A DNA stretch of 64,000 nucleotides from Lishizhenia tianjinensis. Its GTDB lineage: Bacteria; Bacteroidota; Bacteroidia; Flavobacteriales_D; Crocinitomicaceae. Of the stretch, positions 9,184 through 16,920 are shown piece after piece. A program made the translations under genes and the position numbers. Within the stretch, counting starts at the first letter, position 1. Every line of letters begins with the position of its first letter. Under the pieces are notes generated by a model. It ran no database searches and was not told the origin of the DNA. It saw nothing but the letters and a program-made list of their open reading frames with translations. The stretch covers positions 266,537-330,536 of the forward strand of contig NZ_FPAS01000002.1 in assembly GCF_900116425.1 (NCBI RefSeq). Reading direction: 5' to 3'.

Positions 9184-9918
9184 GTGGAATTAGAGAGACT
9201 GGATAAAATTTTGATCAACAGAGGTTTGGTAAGTACACGCGTAAGAGCGGAGGAATTAATCAAAGAAACAGGAGTGCTTGTGGAAGGTAAATTGCTCACC
9301 AAACCGGGTAAGAAATTTCCAGTGGATGTGAAACTAGAGTTGCTCGGACAAGAATTACAATACGTTTCTCGTGGAGCTTTGAAATTGGAGAAAGCCTTAG
9401 ACTTGTGGGACATCAACCCGAAAGGGAAAAAAGTGATGGACATAGGAGCGAGTACCGGTGGTTTTACAGAGTTGGTTTTGGAACGCGGTGCAGATTTAGT
9501 ATTTGCGGTTGATGTAGGTACAGATCAATTGGCCCAAAAGTTAAAAGACGATGCACGTGTTTTAAACTTGGAGAAGACCCACGTTCGCGAGTTGAACAAC
9601 AAAATCATTACAGAAGAGTGCCAGCTGTGTGTGATTGATGTTTCTTTCATTTCTTTAGAAAAAGTGTTGCCTTTTTTACATGCTTTCATGCCTTCAGGTG
9701 CTGATTTGGTGGCTTTGGTAAAACCTCAATTCGAAGTAGGGAAAGACAATATCTCCAAAGGTGGAATAGTGAAGGATATGAAACTTTACCCACAAGTCAT
9801 AGAAAAAGTAAAACAGGCAGCAGCCTTGAGTAATTTTATCTATCAAGATCATACAGAAAGTCCAATTCTTGGAGGGAATGGTAACCGCGAGTTTCTGATG
9901 CATTTGAAGCGCAAGTAA
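9184..9918 (+). CDS. tlyA: TlyA-type rRNA 2'-O-methyltransferase / hemolysin A family
   Basis: About 244 residues. An S4 RNA-binding domain (LERLDKILINRGLV ... EELI) covers the first 60 residues. An FtsJ-like SAM methyltransferase domain follows, with the motif I signature VMDIGASTGGFTE near residue 86, a VFAVDVGTDQLA segment and VKPQFEVG near 180. TlyA enzymes methylate cytidines of 16S and 23S rRNA in the cytoplasm. The older hemolysin name is probably historical. I chose the GTG at 9184 because the -7 box lies downstream of an alternative GTG at 9154, and family members start just before the S4 motif. Confidence 0.88.
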   Translation: MELERLDKILINRGLVSTRVRAEELIKETGVLVEGKLLTKPGKKFPVDVKLELLGQELQYVSRGALKLEKALDLWDINPKGKKVMDIGASTGGFTELVLERGADLVFAVDVGTDQLAQKLKDDARVLNLEKTHVRELNNKIITEECQLCVIDVSFISLEKVLPFLHAFMPSGADLVALVKPQFEVGKDNISKGGIVKDMKLYPQVIEKVKQAAALSNFIYQDHTESPILGGNGNREFLMHLKRK

Positions 9919-9931
9919 GAAGGCGAGGTCG

Positions 9932-9955
9932 TAGTGAGCGGAGTCGACTATCGAT
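9932..9955 (+). repeat. Short GTGAGCG/CTATCGA repeat, copy 1
   Basis: TAGTGAGCGGAGTCGACTAT and following bases resemble, in reverse complement, the segment at 11358-11382 (about 20 of 25 positions). Both lie in gaps next to sufS. Confidence 0.4.
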
Positions 9956-10057
9956 ATGCCGATGTATAAAGCATAGACTATCCTCAGCCCAAATTGTCGA
10001 CCAACATCATTTCCCGAACTTTTCTCTTTAGAATCATTTCAAATAAGAAAGCTTGTT

Positions 10058-10065
10058 TATCTTTG
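10058..10065 (+). promoter_or_regulatory. sufS: -7 promoter box of sufS
   Basis: TATCTTTG, a perfect TAnnTTTG, ends only 4 bases before the ATG. This predicts a leaderless or nearly leaderless transcript. Confidence 0.5.
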
Positions 10066-10069
10066 TACC

Positions 10070-11308
10070 ATGGAAAAACTGGCTGTACAGAAAGGATTTA
10101 ATGTAGAAGAAGTTCGTAAGGATTTCCCGATTTTACATACGAAAGTTTACGATAGAAACTTGATCTATTTAGACAACGGTGCAACGGCGCAAAAGCCTCA
10201 AGTTGTTATCGATGCGATAGATACCTTTTACGCAAAAGAAAATGCGAATATCCACCGTGGAGTTCACTTTTTGAGTCAACACTCTACAGGATTGTACGAA
10301 GAAGCTAGAAACACCATTCAGCGTTACATCAATGCTGAAAACAGTTACCAAGTTTTATTTACGAAAGGAACAACGGATAGTATTAACCTTGTTGCCTTCT
10401 CTTTTGGAGAATTGGTAAAGGAGGGGGATGAAATCATCATATCTGCAATGGAGCACCACTCGAATATTGTTCCGTGGCAAATGTTGTGTGAACGCAAAGG
10501 TGCTGTCTTGAAAGTGATTCCTATGTCAACCAAAGGTGAGTTAGATTTAGACGCCTACCAAAACATGTTAAACGAGAAAACAAAGTTGGTAAGTGTTACG
10601 CATATTTCTAACGCTTTGGGTACAGTAAATCCAGTGAAAGAAATGATAGCCCAAGCGCATGCTGTAGGAGCTAAATTCTTGGTAGATGGAGCGCAGAGTA
10701 TGCAACACACTACGGTGGATGTGCAGGATTTAGATTGTGATTTCTTCGCATTTTCTGGTCATAAAGTATTTGGCCCAACAGGAGTGGGAGTGTTGTATGG
10801 AAAAGAGGATGTTTTGAATGCTATGCCACCTTACCAGGGTGGAGGTGACATGATCAAAACCGTGACTTTCGAAAAAACGACTTACAACGAATTACCGCAT
10901 AAGTTTGAAGCAGGTACGCCAAACATCGTTGGAGGAATAGCTTTAGGTACTGCTTTCGAATATTTATCGACTTTTGATTTTGAGGCGGTTGAAGCATACG
11001 AAAAGGAACTTTTAGATTACGCCACAGCAGAATTGAAAAAAATTCCAGAGATAGAATTCTATGGAGAAGCAGAGAACAAGGTGAGTGTGATTTCTTTCTT
11101 GGTGAAAGGTCAACACCCTTATGATGTGGGTTCTTTGTTAGACAAATTAGGAATAGCCGTAAGAACAGGACACCACTGTGCACAACCTGTAATGGATTTC
11201 TACAGCATTCCGGGTACCATAAGAGCATCTTTTGCTTTCTACAATACCAAAGAGGAAGTGGATATTCTAATTACTGGGTTGAAGCGTGTAATTACCATGT
11301 TGAGCTAG
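10070..11308 (+). CDS. sufS: SufS group II cysteine desulfurase
   Basis: 412-residue PLP enzyme that removes sulfur from L-cysteine to give alanine and an enzyme persulfide for Fe-S cluster assembly. Visible marks are the PLP lysine (SGHK, K232), histidines of the active site (MEHHSN near 127), and the catalytic cysteine in the group II motif RTGHHCAQP (C370). Full family length. sufE follows 153 bases downstream on the same strand and would be the sulfur acceptor that relays to SufB, so both probably act together. The sufBCD scaffold genes are not next to them, unlike a complete suf operon. A short repeat lies between the two genes. Confidence 0.95.
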   Translation: MEKLAVQKGFNVEEVRKDFPILHTKVYDRNLIYLDNGATAQKPQVVIDAIDTFYAKENANIHRGVHFLSQHSTGLYEEARNTIQRYINAENSYQVLFTKGTTDSINLVAFSFGELVKEGDEIIISAMEHHSNIVPWQMLCERKGAVLKVIPMSTKGELDLDAYQNMLNEKTKLVSVTHISNALGTVNPVKEMIAQAHAVGAKFLVDGAQSMQHTTVDVQDLDCDFFAFSGHKVFGPTGVGVLYGKEDVLNAMPPYQGGGDMIKTVTFEKTTYNELPHKFEAGTPNIVGGIALGTAFEYLSTFDFEAVEAYEKELLDYATAELKKIPEIEFYGEAENKVSVISFLVKGQHPYDVGSLLDKLGIAVRTGHHCAQPVMDFYSIPGTIRASFAFYNTKEEVDILITGLKRVITMLS

Positions 11309-11357
11309 GGTGAATTAATTCAAAGATTCAAGAATTCAATAATTCAAGCATTTTTAA

Positions 11358-11382
11358 CTCGATAGTTCGGCTTCGCTCACCA
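11358..11382 (-). repeat. Short GTGAGCG/CTATCGA repeat, copy 2
   Basis: On the minus strand TGGTGAGCGAAGCCGAACTA resembles the 9932-9955 copy. It also lies inside a larger palindrome-like stretch opening CTCGA and closing TCGAG. Confidence 0.4.
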
Positions 11383-11461
11383 CAGCGCTCGCTCGAGAAA
11401 CGCTTAGGATAAGAATGTAGTCTGAGGTAGGAAAATTTTAAATCTTCATTAATTTTGTAAT

Positions 11462-11872
11462 ATGTCAATAAAAGAGAAAGAAGAAGAGATAGTAGACGAA
11501 TTCGCGATTTACTCTGATTGGATGGAGAAATACGAATACATCATAGAATTAGGGAAGGATCTTCCTTTAATTGATGAAAAGTACAAAGTAGAGGAGAAGT
11601 TAATCAAAGGTTGTCAGTCTCAAGTATGGTTGCATGCAGAGAAAGAAGGCGATGTAATGAAGTTTACAGCCGATTCTGATGCCATCATTACGAAAGGTAT
11701 TATTGCGCTATTAATTCGTGTGTTAAACAATGAATCTCCGGCAGATGTTGCCAAAGCTGATTTGGCCTTTTTGCAAGAAATAGGTTTACAAGAACATTTA
11801 TCGCCTACACGTGCCAATGGATTGGTTAGTATGGTGAAGAAAATGAAAATGGAAGCCATTCAAAACGCCTAA
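11462..11872 (+). CDS. sufE: SufE sulfur-acceptor protein
   Basis: 136 residues, full length for SufE. The active-site cysteine sits in KLIKGCQSQVW (C51), the signature of the family. SufE takes the persulfide from SufS, boosts its activity and hands sulfur on to SufB in the cytoplasm. The gene lies downstream of sufS on the same strand, with a small lipoprotein gene starting 10 bases after its stop, so it may head a two-gene unit. No strong promoter box is visible. Confidence 0.93.
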   Translation: MSIKEKEEEIVDEFAIYSDWMEKYEYIIELGKDLPLIDEKYKVEEKLIKGCQSQVWLHAEKEGDVMKFTADSDAIITKGIIALLIRVLNNESPADVAKADLAFLQEIGLQEHLSPTRANGLVSMVKKMKMEAIQNA

Positions 11873-11881
11873 AGAAATAGA

Positions 11882-12124
11882 ATGAATAAAAAGGTATTGA
11901 TTATAGCATTAGGGGGACTCACGTCCCTCTTTTCATGTAAAAACCAAGCAGCGAGTGATGCTGTAGAACGTTACTGTAATTGTTTAAGTGAAAATGTAAA
12001 CAACCCTGCTGGACGCATGGTATGTATAGATATGATGGACAGTTTGCAAGACGCATTTGCCAATCAGCCTAGAGTATTAAATCAAATTGTGGAAGAGACA
12101 GAAGACTGTCAATTAAGCTTCTAA
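11882..12124 (+). CDS. Small hypothetical lipoprotein
   Basis: 80 residues. A signal peptide ends in a lipobox (LTSLFSC, Cys at about 19). The mature part is short and carries four more cysteines (YCNC near 32, MVCID near 48, DCQ near 76), which could form disulfides in the periplasm. The gene starts 10 bases after sufE, suggesting cotranscription. Its 3' end overlaps the convergent hypothetical gene on the other strand by 12 bases. I do not recognise a family. Confidence 0.65.
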   Translation: MNKKVLIIALGGLTSLFSCKNQAASDAVERYCNCLSENVNNPAGRMVCIDMMDSLQDAFANQPRVLNQIVEETEDCQLSF

Positions 12125-12487
12125 CTTTTCTAAGAAACGGTAAAGATTTTCGTTTTTACTAACTTCTGGGTTACCTAACACAACCACATTTTTACAGTTG
12201 TTGCGCTCTATCCACATTTGGAAATTCGTAACCGTAGCTGTAAGCGTACCGTTAATATCCACTTTGTGAGCAGGAATGTTGCTTTTATCTAGGGTAGAAA
12301 TGATCTCTTCAGAATCTTTAGAGATGTCATGATTTTCGTGGAATAAAAGTATACCATCAACAACTTCGTGAAGTTCATCGTTTTTTCCATCCAATAGATT
12401 TACAGGGAGGTCTAGTTTGTCTGACCACTCTCTAAATGTGTTGGAAAATTCATTCTCACTTGTTATATAAAACGTCTCTATTTTCAT
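12113..12487 (-). CDS. Hypothetical cytoplasmic protein
   Basis: 124 residues from the ATG at 12487. There is no signal peptide or membrane helix. It is acidic and mixed alpha/beta, with two hydrophobic strands (GILLFHE near 50 and NVVVLGNP near 100) that suggest a small alpha/beta fold, possibly flavodoxin- or Rossmann-like, but no binding motif is visible. A TTG at 12514 could extend it by 9 residues. The ATG is preferred because it lies about 40 bases after a good -7 box. The gene is convergent with the small lipoprotein and overlaps its end. Function is unknown. Confidence 0.6.
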   Translation of the reverse strand: MKIETFYITSENEFSNTFREWSDKLDLPVNLLDGKNDELHEVVDGILLFHENHDISKDSEEIISTLDKSNIPAHKVDINGTLTATVTNFQMWIERNNCKNVVVLGNPEVSKNENLYRFLEKLEA

Positions 12488-12533
12488 CTCCGTAAATTTG
12501 TTAATTGCAACCAATTAGCTCTTAAGCGGGGCG

Positions 12534-12541
12534 CAAAAATA
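12534..12541 (-). promoter_or_regulatory. -7 promoter box of the 124-residue hypothetical
   Basis: TATTTTTG on the minus strand (perfect TAnnTTTG), about 46 bases before the ATG at 12487. Confidence 0.5.
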
Positions 12542-12601
12542 CTGAGAATACTCAATATTCTTCTATTATTTGGGGATTATTTTTAATAAACTTTTAAGAT
12601 T

Positions 12602-13999
12602 CTATTTTTGATAACCTAATATGGCCAAATAATCAGAGGCGTTTTGTTGCTCAGAAAAAACTTCCGTTTGCACGACTCCCATTTTGTCTCTACTGATCAA
12701 AATGTGTTTCGGTTCAGGGATCAAACAGTGCTTTAATCCTCCAAAACCACCAATGGTTTCTTGGTAAGCTCCTGTGTTAAAGAATCCTATGTATAAATCT
12801 TTATCCTTTGTAAATTTTGGTAAGTATATCGCATTAACGTGCTGTTCAGAGTTGTAGTAATCGTCACTATCACACGTTAATCCACCTAAAAGTACGCGTT
12901 CGTATTTTTCGTTCCATCCATTGATAGGTAGCATTACGAAACGCTGATTAATGGCCCATGTATCTGGTAAATTCGTCATAAACGAACTGTCTATCATGTT
13001 CCACTTCTCTCTATCGTTTTGTTGTTTTTGTGCAATGATTTTAAAGATAGCTCCACCACTTTCACCTACTGTAAAAGATCCAAATTCTGTAAAGATGTTG
13101 GGTTCTGGAATATCGTACTCCTTACAAACACTCTGTATCTGTAATAGTATTTCCTTTACCATGTAAGGATAATCGTAATCAAAAGCTAGAGATTTCTTGA
13201 TTGGAAATCCTCCACCTATGTTTAAGCTATCTAAAGAAGGACAAACTTTTTTCAACTCACAGTAAACGCGTAAACTTTTGGTTAATTCGTTCCAGTAGTA
13301 GGCGTTGTCGTCTATCCCTGTGTTAATAAAGAAGTGAAGCATTTTAAGGTTCACTTTCTCATTGTCTTTAATGTTGTCTAAGTAATACGGTAAAATATCG
13401 CGGTAACGCATTCCTAAACGCGAGGTGTAGAACTCGAATTTCGGGTCTTCCTCAGAGGCGATACGTATACCTATATCTATAGTTCGGTTTACTTTTCCTA
13501 CCAATCTATCCAACTCATCGGCATTGTCCATCACGGGCAACACTTTGATGCGGTTGTCGTTGATTAAACCTGCAATATTATCTATGTACTTGTCTGGCTT
13601 GTAACCATTACAAATAACTTGCGGATCGTTGGTGATTTTCCCTTTATCCAACAAGTGGTTAATAATATCTATATCGTAAGAACTTGATGTTTCCAAGTGT
13701 ACATCATTCTTCAATACTTCATCCAGTACGAAAGAAAAATGCGAACTTTTGGTACAATAAGAATAATTGTAAGATCCTGTGTAACGAATCGTATTCATCG
13801 TTTCACTAAACCATCCCTTACATCTTTGAATATTGTTAGATATCTGGGGCAGATAATTGAACTTTAAAGGTGTACCATATTTAGCAATAAGTGCCATAAG
13901 GTCTATACCGTGGAACTGTAAAACATCGTCTTCTAACGCAAATTCATCTTGCGGAAAATCGAAAGTTTGTTCAATTAAATCTATGTATTTTGTTCTCAT
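12602..13999 (-). CDS. speA: Arginine decarboxylase, PLP fold III (Bacteroidota short type)
   Basis: 465-residue fold-type III PLP decarboxylase, assigned to arginine to agmatine, the first step of the agmatine route to polyamines. Visible motifs: the PLP lysine in NYSYCTKSS (K84), the phosphate-binding GGGFP (262-266), EFGSF (305) and the Cys-Asp pair of the active site in CDSDDYY (376-382). It is shorter than enterobacterial SpeA (over 600 residues) but matches the length I know for Bacteroidota homologues. The start lies 8 bases after the end of the TauE-like gene, in line with one operon running ctaA-tauE-speA. No agmatinase gene is next to it. Ornithine/diaminopimelate decarboxylase is the alternative reading, but the motif pattern favours arginine. 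Confidence 0.85.
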   Translation of the reverse strand: MRTKYIDLIEQTFDFPQDEFALEDDVLQFHGIDLMALIAKYGTPLKFNYLPQISNNIQRCKGWFSETMNTIRYTGSYNYSYCTKSSHFSFVLDEVLKNDVHLETSSSYDIDIINHLLDKGKITNDPQVICNGYKPDKYIDNIAGLINDNRIKVLPVMDNADELDRLVGKVNRTIDIGIRIASEEDPKFEFYTSRLGMRYRDILPYYLDNIKDNEKVNLKMLHFFINTGIDDNAYYWNELTKSLRVYCELKKVCPSLDSLNIGGGFPIKKSLAFDYDYPYMVKEILLQIQSVCKEYDIPEPNIFTEFGSFTVGESGGAIFKIIAQKQQNDREKWNMIDSSFMTNLPDTWAINQRFVMLPINGWNEKYERVLLGGLTCDSDDYYNSEQHVNAIYLPKFTKDKDLYIGFFNTGAYQETIGGFGGLKHCLIPEPKHILISRDKMGVVQTEVFSEQQNASDYLAILGYQK

Positions 14000-14007
14000 T
14001 CTAAGTT

Positions 14008-14817
14008 CTAAAAAAGGTGGAGTTTATCCATTACTAAGAATCCACCAACAAGTAAAATTAATACACCGAAGCCCTTTTTGAGTACACTTCCGTCTATTTT
14101 TTTTGAAAAAATTCCACCAAGGATAACACCACCTACTGTAAGTGCTGTTAAAACAAGGAGTAAGCTCCAGTCCAAACCGCCTTCGCCCATAATTTTTGGG
14201 TTGTTAAAATCTCCCATAAAAGCCACGCAAGACTGTATGGTAACTACCAACATGGATGTACTGATCGCTTTTTTGATGGGTAGTCCCATAAAGATAAGTG
14301 CGGGTACGATCAAGAATCCACCCCCAGCTCCAACAAAACCGGCTAACACGCCAACGGCAATACCCAATGCGATAACCAAAGATAGGGGTGTTTTTTTATC
14401 GTTCTCCGTAGCATCTTTACCCAAAAGCATCTTTAAAGAGGTAAACATCATTAAAACACCCAAGAGAATTACGATAACGGTATCTTTCAGCACCGTAGAT
14501 TCGAAAAAATGTAATTCTTGTGGAATGTTGGGCATGATTAAACTGCGCATGAAAAATGCAGTAATGGTACTCGGTATGGCGAAGATAATTCCTTCTCGTA
14601 TTGCCAATAAATTGAATTTTAAGCGCTGTAACACTCCTACTAAAGAGGACATTCCCACAATGAATAAAGAGTAAGAGGTAGAAACTTCTTCATTTACGCT
14701 AAAAAGGTAAATAAGAACAGGCATGCTTAAGATACTTCCACCGCCTCCAACTAAACCTAAAACAATACCAATTAGGATGGAGCAGAAATACCCAATAATT
14801 ACAATTAAATCCATCAA
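14008..14817 (-). CDS. TSUP family (TauE/SafE) membrane transporter
   Basis: 269 residues forming about eight membrane helices in two related halves. Each half carries the glycine-rich signature of the family (VLGLVGGGGSILSMP near residue 20 and GFVGAGGGFLIVP near 160). TauE/SafE proteins are thought to export sulfite, sulfoacetate or other organosulfur anions, or take up sulfate. The substrate here is unknown. The start codon overlaps the stop of the heme A synthase gene by 4 bases, a sign of translational coupling, and speA follows after 8 bases. Confidence 0.9.
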   Translation of the reverse strand: MMDLIVIIGYFCSILIGIVLGLVGGGGSILSMPVLIYLFSVNEEVSTSYSLFIVGMSSLVGVLQRLKFNLLAIREGIIFAIPSTITAFFMRSLIMPNIPQELHFFESTVLKDTVIVILLGVLMMFTSLKMLLGKDATENDKKTPLSLVIALGIAVGVLAGFVGAGGGFLIVPALIFMGLPIKKAISTSMLVVTIQSCVAFMGDFNNPKIMGEGGLDWSLLLVLTALTVGGVILGGIFSKKIDGSVLKKGFGVLILLVGGFLVMDKLHLF

Positions 14818-15848
14818 CTAAAAGTAGAAATATTTGTACGAGGGAACAAACTTCTGGTTAAGGCAATAAATAAAATACCAAAGATGATGGTAGCAAACAA
14901 GAGGTGAGCAACTTGTACCAAACCAGGCATGTTGAAGTGAGCCAACAATACACCTGAGAGTAATTCTATTGCCAGAATGATAAAAGCGCTGTACAAAAGT
15001 TTCGATTTTGCAGATTTGAAATTTAAATACGCCAATACGGCTAACATGACCAATACGAGCCAACTAAAGCTTCTGTGTATGTAAAAGGTCATCCCCATTT
15101 CATCGTTCCAGGCTTCTCTACCTATACCTTGCTTGGTTAACTCATCTATAAATTCTCTCACTTGCGTTCCTAGGAACATTTGTATAAAAGTGATGGCGAA
15201 ACTCAAGACAATAATTCCTTTGATTGATTTAGACACTTGTAAAGCTCTGCCAGTTGGTTCACTTATTTTTCGAATGATGAGCAACTGTAAACAAATGATG
15301 ACCAATGCCAAGAACATGTGAACAGTTATGGTCCATGGTACTAAATTAGTTGCAACCACAATAGAACCGAACCACGCTTGTACAGCCAGTATAATAAGGT
15401 TAATAAAACTCAAAAAGAAAAGTTTTTCCTTCCTGTATTTTAAGATGATCCAAAGAAAAACAATCAGTACTCCATTTCCTGCTAAAAAACCAAAAAGTCG
15501 GTTAGCATACTCCGTCCAAGTTTTTCTACCGTTAAAGTCTTGTTCTATCAACAGAGATTTATCGTTTCTTAGTTTGTTGGCTGTTTCTTCCATTCCCAGT
15601 GTTTCTAAGAAATTAGAAAACTTAGCCACTTTTTTTGCTCGTTTTTCAGAGTAAATATCCTTGTAATTGTCGGGTAGATTTTCATCCGTTGTAGGGGGAA
15701 CCCATTGTCCAAAACATTTGGGCCAATCCGGACATCCCATTCCAGATCCTGTAATGCGCACAAAACTTCCTGCAATTACAACTAAATAAATTAATACGAG
15801 GGTTAACCAATTGAAGCGAATAAATGCCTTGCTGAAAGAATTTTTCAT
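14814..15848 (-). CDS. ctaA: Heme A synthase (COX15/CtaA)
   Basis: 344-residue, eight-helix inner-membrane protein. The N-terminal motif GSGMGCPDWPKCFGQW (34-49) with paired cysteines is diagnostic for COX15/CtaA, which oxidises heme O to heme A for cytochrome c oxidase. Further histidines that would hold heme lie in VHMFLAL, YIHRSFSW and AHLLFA. The first helix-bundle position is NRLFG rather than the HR seen in many homologues. A loop rich in Lys (about 60-110) separates helices 1 and 2. A -7 box ends 4 bases before the ATG. The following tauE start overlaps its stop. Confidence 0.92.
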   Translation of the reverse strand: MKNSFSKAFIRFNWLTLVLIYLVVIAGSFVRITGSGMGCPDWPKCFGQWVPPTTDENLPDNYKDIYSEKRAKKVAKFSNFLETLGMEETANKLRNDKSLLIEQDFNGRKTWTEYANRLFGFLAGNGVLIVFLWIILKYRKEKLFFLSFINLIILAVQAWFGSIVVATNLVPWTITVHMFLALVIICLQLLIIRKISEPTGRALQVSKSIKGIIVLSFAITFIQMFLGTQVREFIDELTKQGIGREAWNDEMGMTFYIHRSFSWLVLVMLAVLAYLNFKSAKSKLLYSAFIILAIELLSGVLLAHFNMPGLVQVAHLLFATIIFGILFIALTRSLFPRTNISTFS

Positions 15849-15852
15849 GCTG

Positions 15853-15860
15853 CAAAAATA
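15853..15860 (-). promoter_or_regulatory. ctaA: -7 promoter box of ctaA
   Basis: TATTTTTG on the minus strand, ending 4 bases before the ctaA ATG, so a leaderless transcript is predicted. Confidence 0.45.
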
Positions 15861-15978
15861 AGTTACAAAGTTGAGTTAAAAGTGTTTTTTAGGGGAGATT
15901 ACTGTTAATTTGTGACTGATATTGATCAATATTTTCAAAGGGATCTTATTTTTAGCATAAGCGAAAGTTGATGATGAA

Positions 15979-16806
15979 ATGCAGAGTATAGGAATTATAG
16001 GATTTGGATGGTTGGGAAAACCAACTGGGGTGAGACTTAGGATAATGAATGAAAAGGTGTCGGCTATTACTTCATCGGCTAGTCGTTTGAATGAAATCGA
16101 AGCCTTAGGCATAGCTGCGGCTCACATAGATTTAAATACAGAATATTCTGCCGAGTTGTTTGATTGGCTAGAGGATAAGGACGTAATTGTTTTTGCCGTA
16201 TCTCCGAGTAAGTTGGATAACTATGTGGAGGTATTAGCCAATATTGCCGCTATGTTAAGTCCTCAGCAGAAAATGGTTTTTATCAGTTCTACTTCCGTTT
16301 ATGATGACAGCTTAAAGGTGGTAGACGAAACTAGTCCAACCAGTCCCTCTAAACGCTCTGGTAGTGTTTTAATTGATGCCGAAACGGTCTTGTATAAAAA
16401 ATTGGGCAAGCGTTTAAGCATCTTGCGTATGGGAGGATTAGTAGGTGGAGATAGACAGCCCGCCAAATATTTCGCAGGAAAAACAGACGTAAAGGGGGGA
16501 TGGCACCCAACCAACTTTATACATAAAGAAGATGCTGTGCACCTGATTTTTCATGTAATCATGTATGAATTATATGGAGAAATTATTAATGGTGTTTGCA
16601 GTAGTCATGTATTAAAAAGAGATTATTACCCCTATGCGCTAGAGATGTTAGGTAAGCCTGGGGTCACTTTCGATGAAAGCGACAAAAGCACGGCGAAAAT
16701 TGTTTCGAATTATAAAAGTTTACAGTTAGGGATGTGGTATAAATATGAAAATCCTATGCAGTTTCCTGAGCTTTTATTGAGTAATAAATACGAGGATGAA
16801 GTTTAG
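15979..16806 (+). CDS. NAD(P)-dependent epimerase/dehydratase-like Rossmann protein
   Basis: 275 residues. A Rossmann dinucleotide site opens the protein (GIIGFGWLGKP, 4-14). ISSTSVY near 100 resembles the SSxxxYG strand of extended short-chain dehydrogenases. The expected YxxxK pair is replaced by SGSVLIDAE, so catalysis is uncertain. ILRMGGLVG near 150 fits the sugar-epimerase fold, as in the E. coli YeeZ-like group. Probably cytoplasmic. It is divergent from ctaA and stands alone. The substrate cannot be inferred. Confidence 0.75.
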   Translation: MQSIGIIGFGWLGKPTGVRLRIMNEKVSAITSSASRLNEIEALGIAAAHIDLNTEYSAELFDWLEDKDVIVFAVSPSKLDNYVEVLANIAAMLSPQQKMVFISSTSVYDDSLKVVDETSPTSPSKRSGSVLIDAETVLYKKLGKRLSILRMGGLVGGDRQPAKYFAGKTDVKGGWHPTNFIHKEDAVHLIFHVIMYELYGEIINGVCSSHVLKRDYYPYALEMLGKPGVTFDESDKSTAKIVSNYKSLQLGMWYKYENPMQFPELLLSNKYEDEV

Positions 16807-16920
16807 AAGTGTATAAGTAAGTTTAGTTTCTGATTCTAAGTGGTGTTACACTGTTTAACTTTCGTTATTTTTATATTAAATAAGGACAACTAAAATTAGT
16901 TTTTAAACGTTCATTTTATT

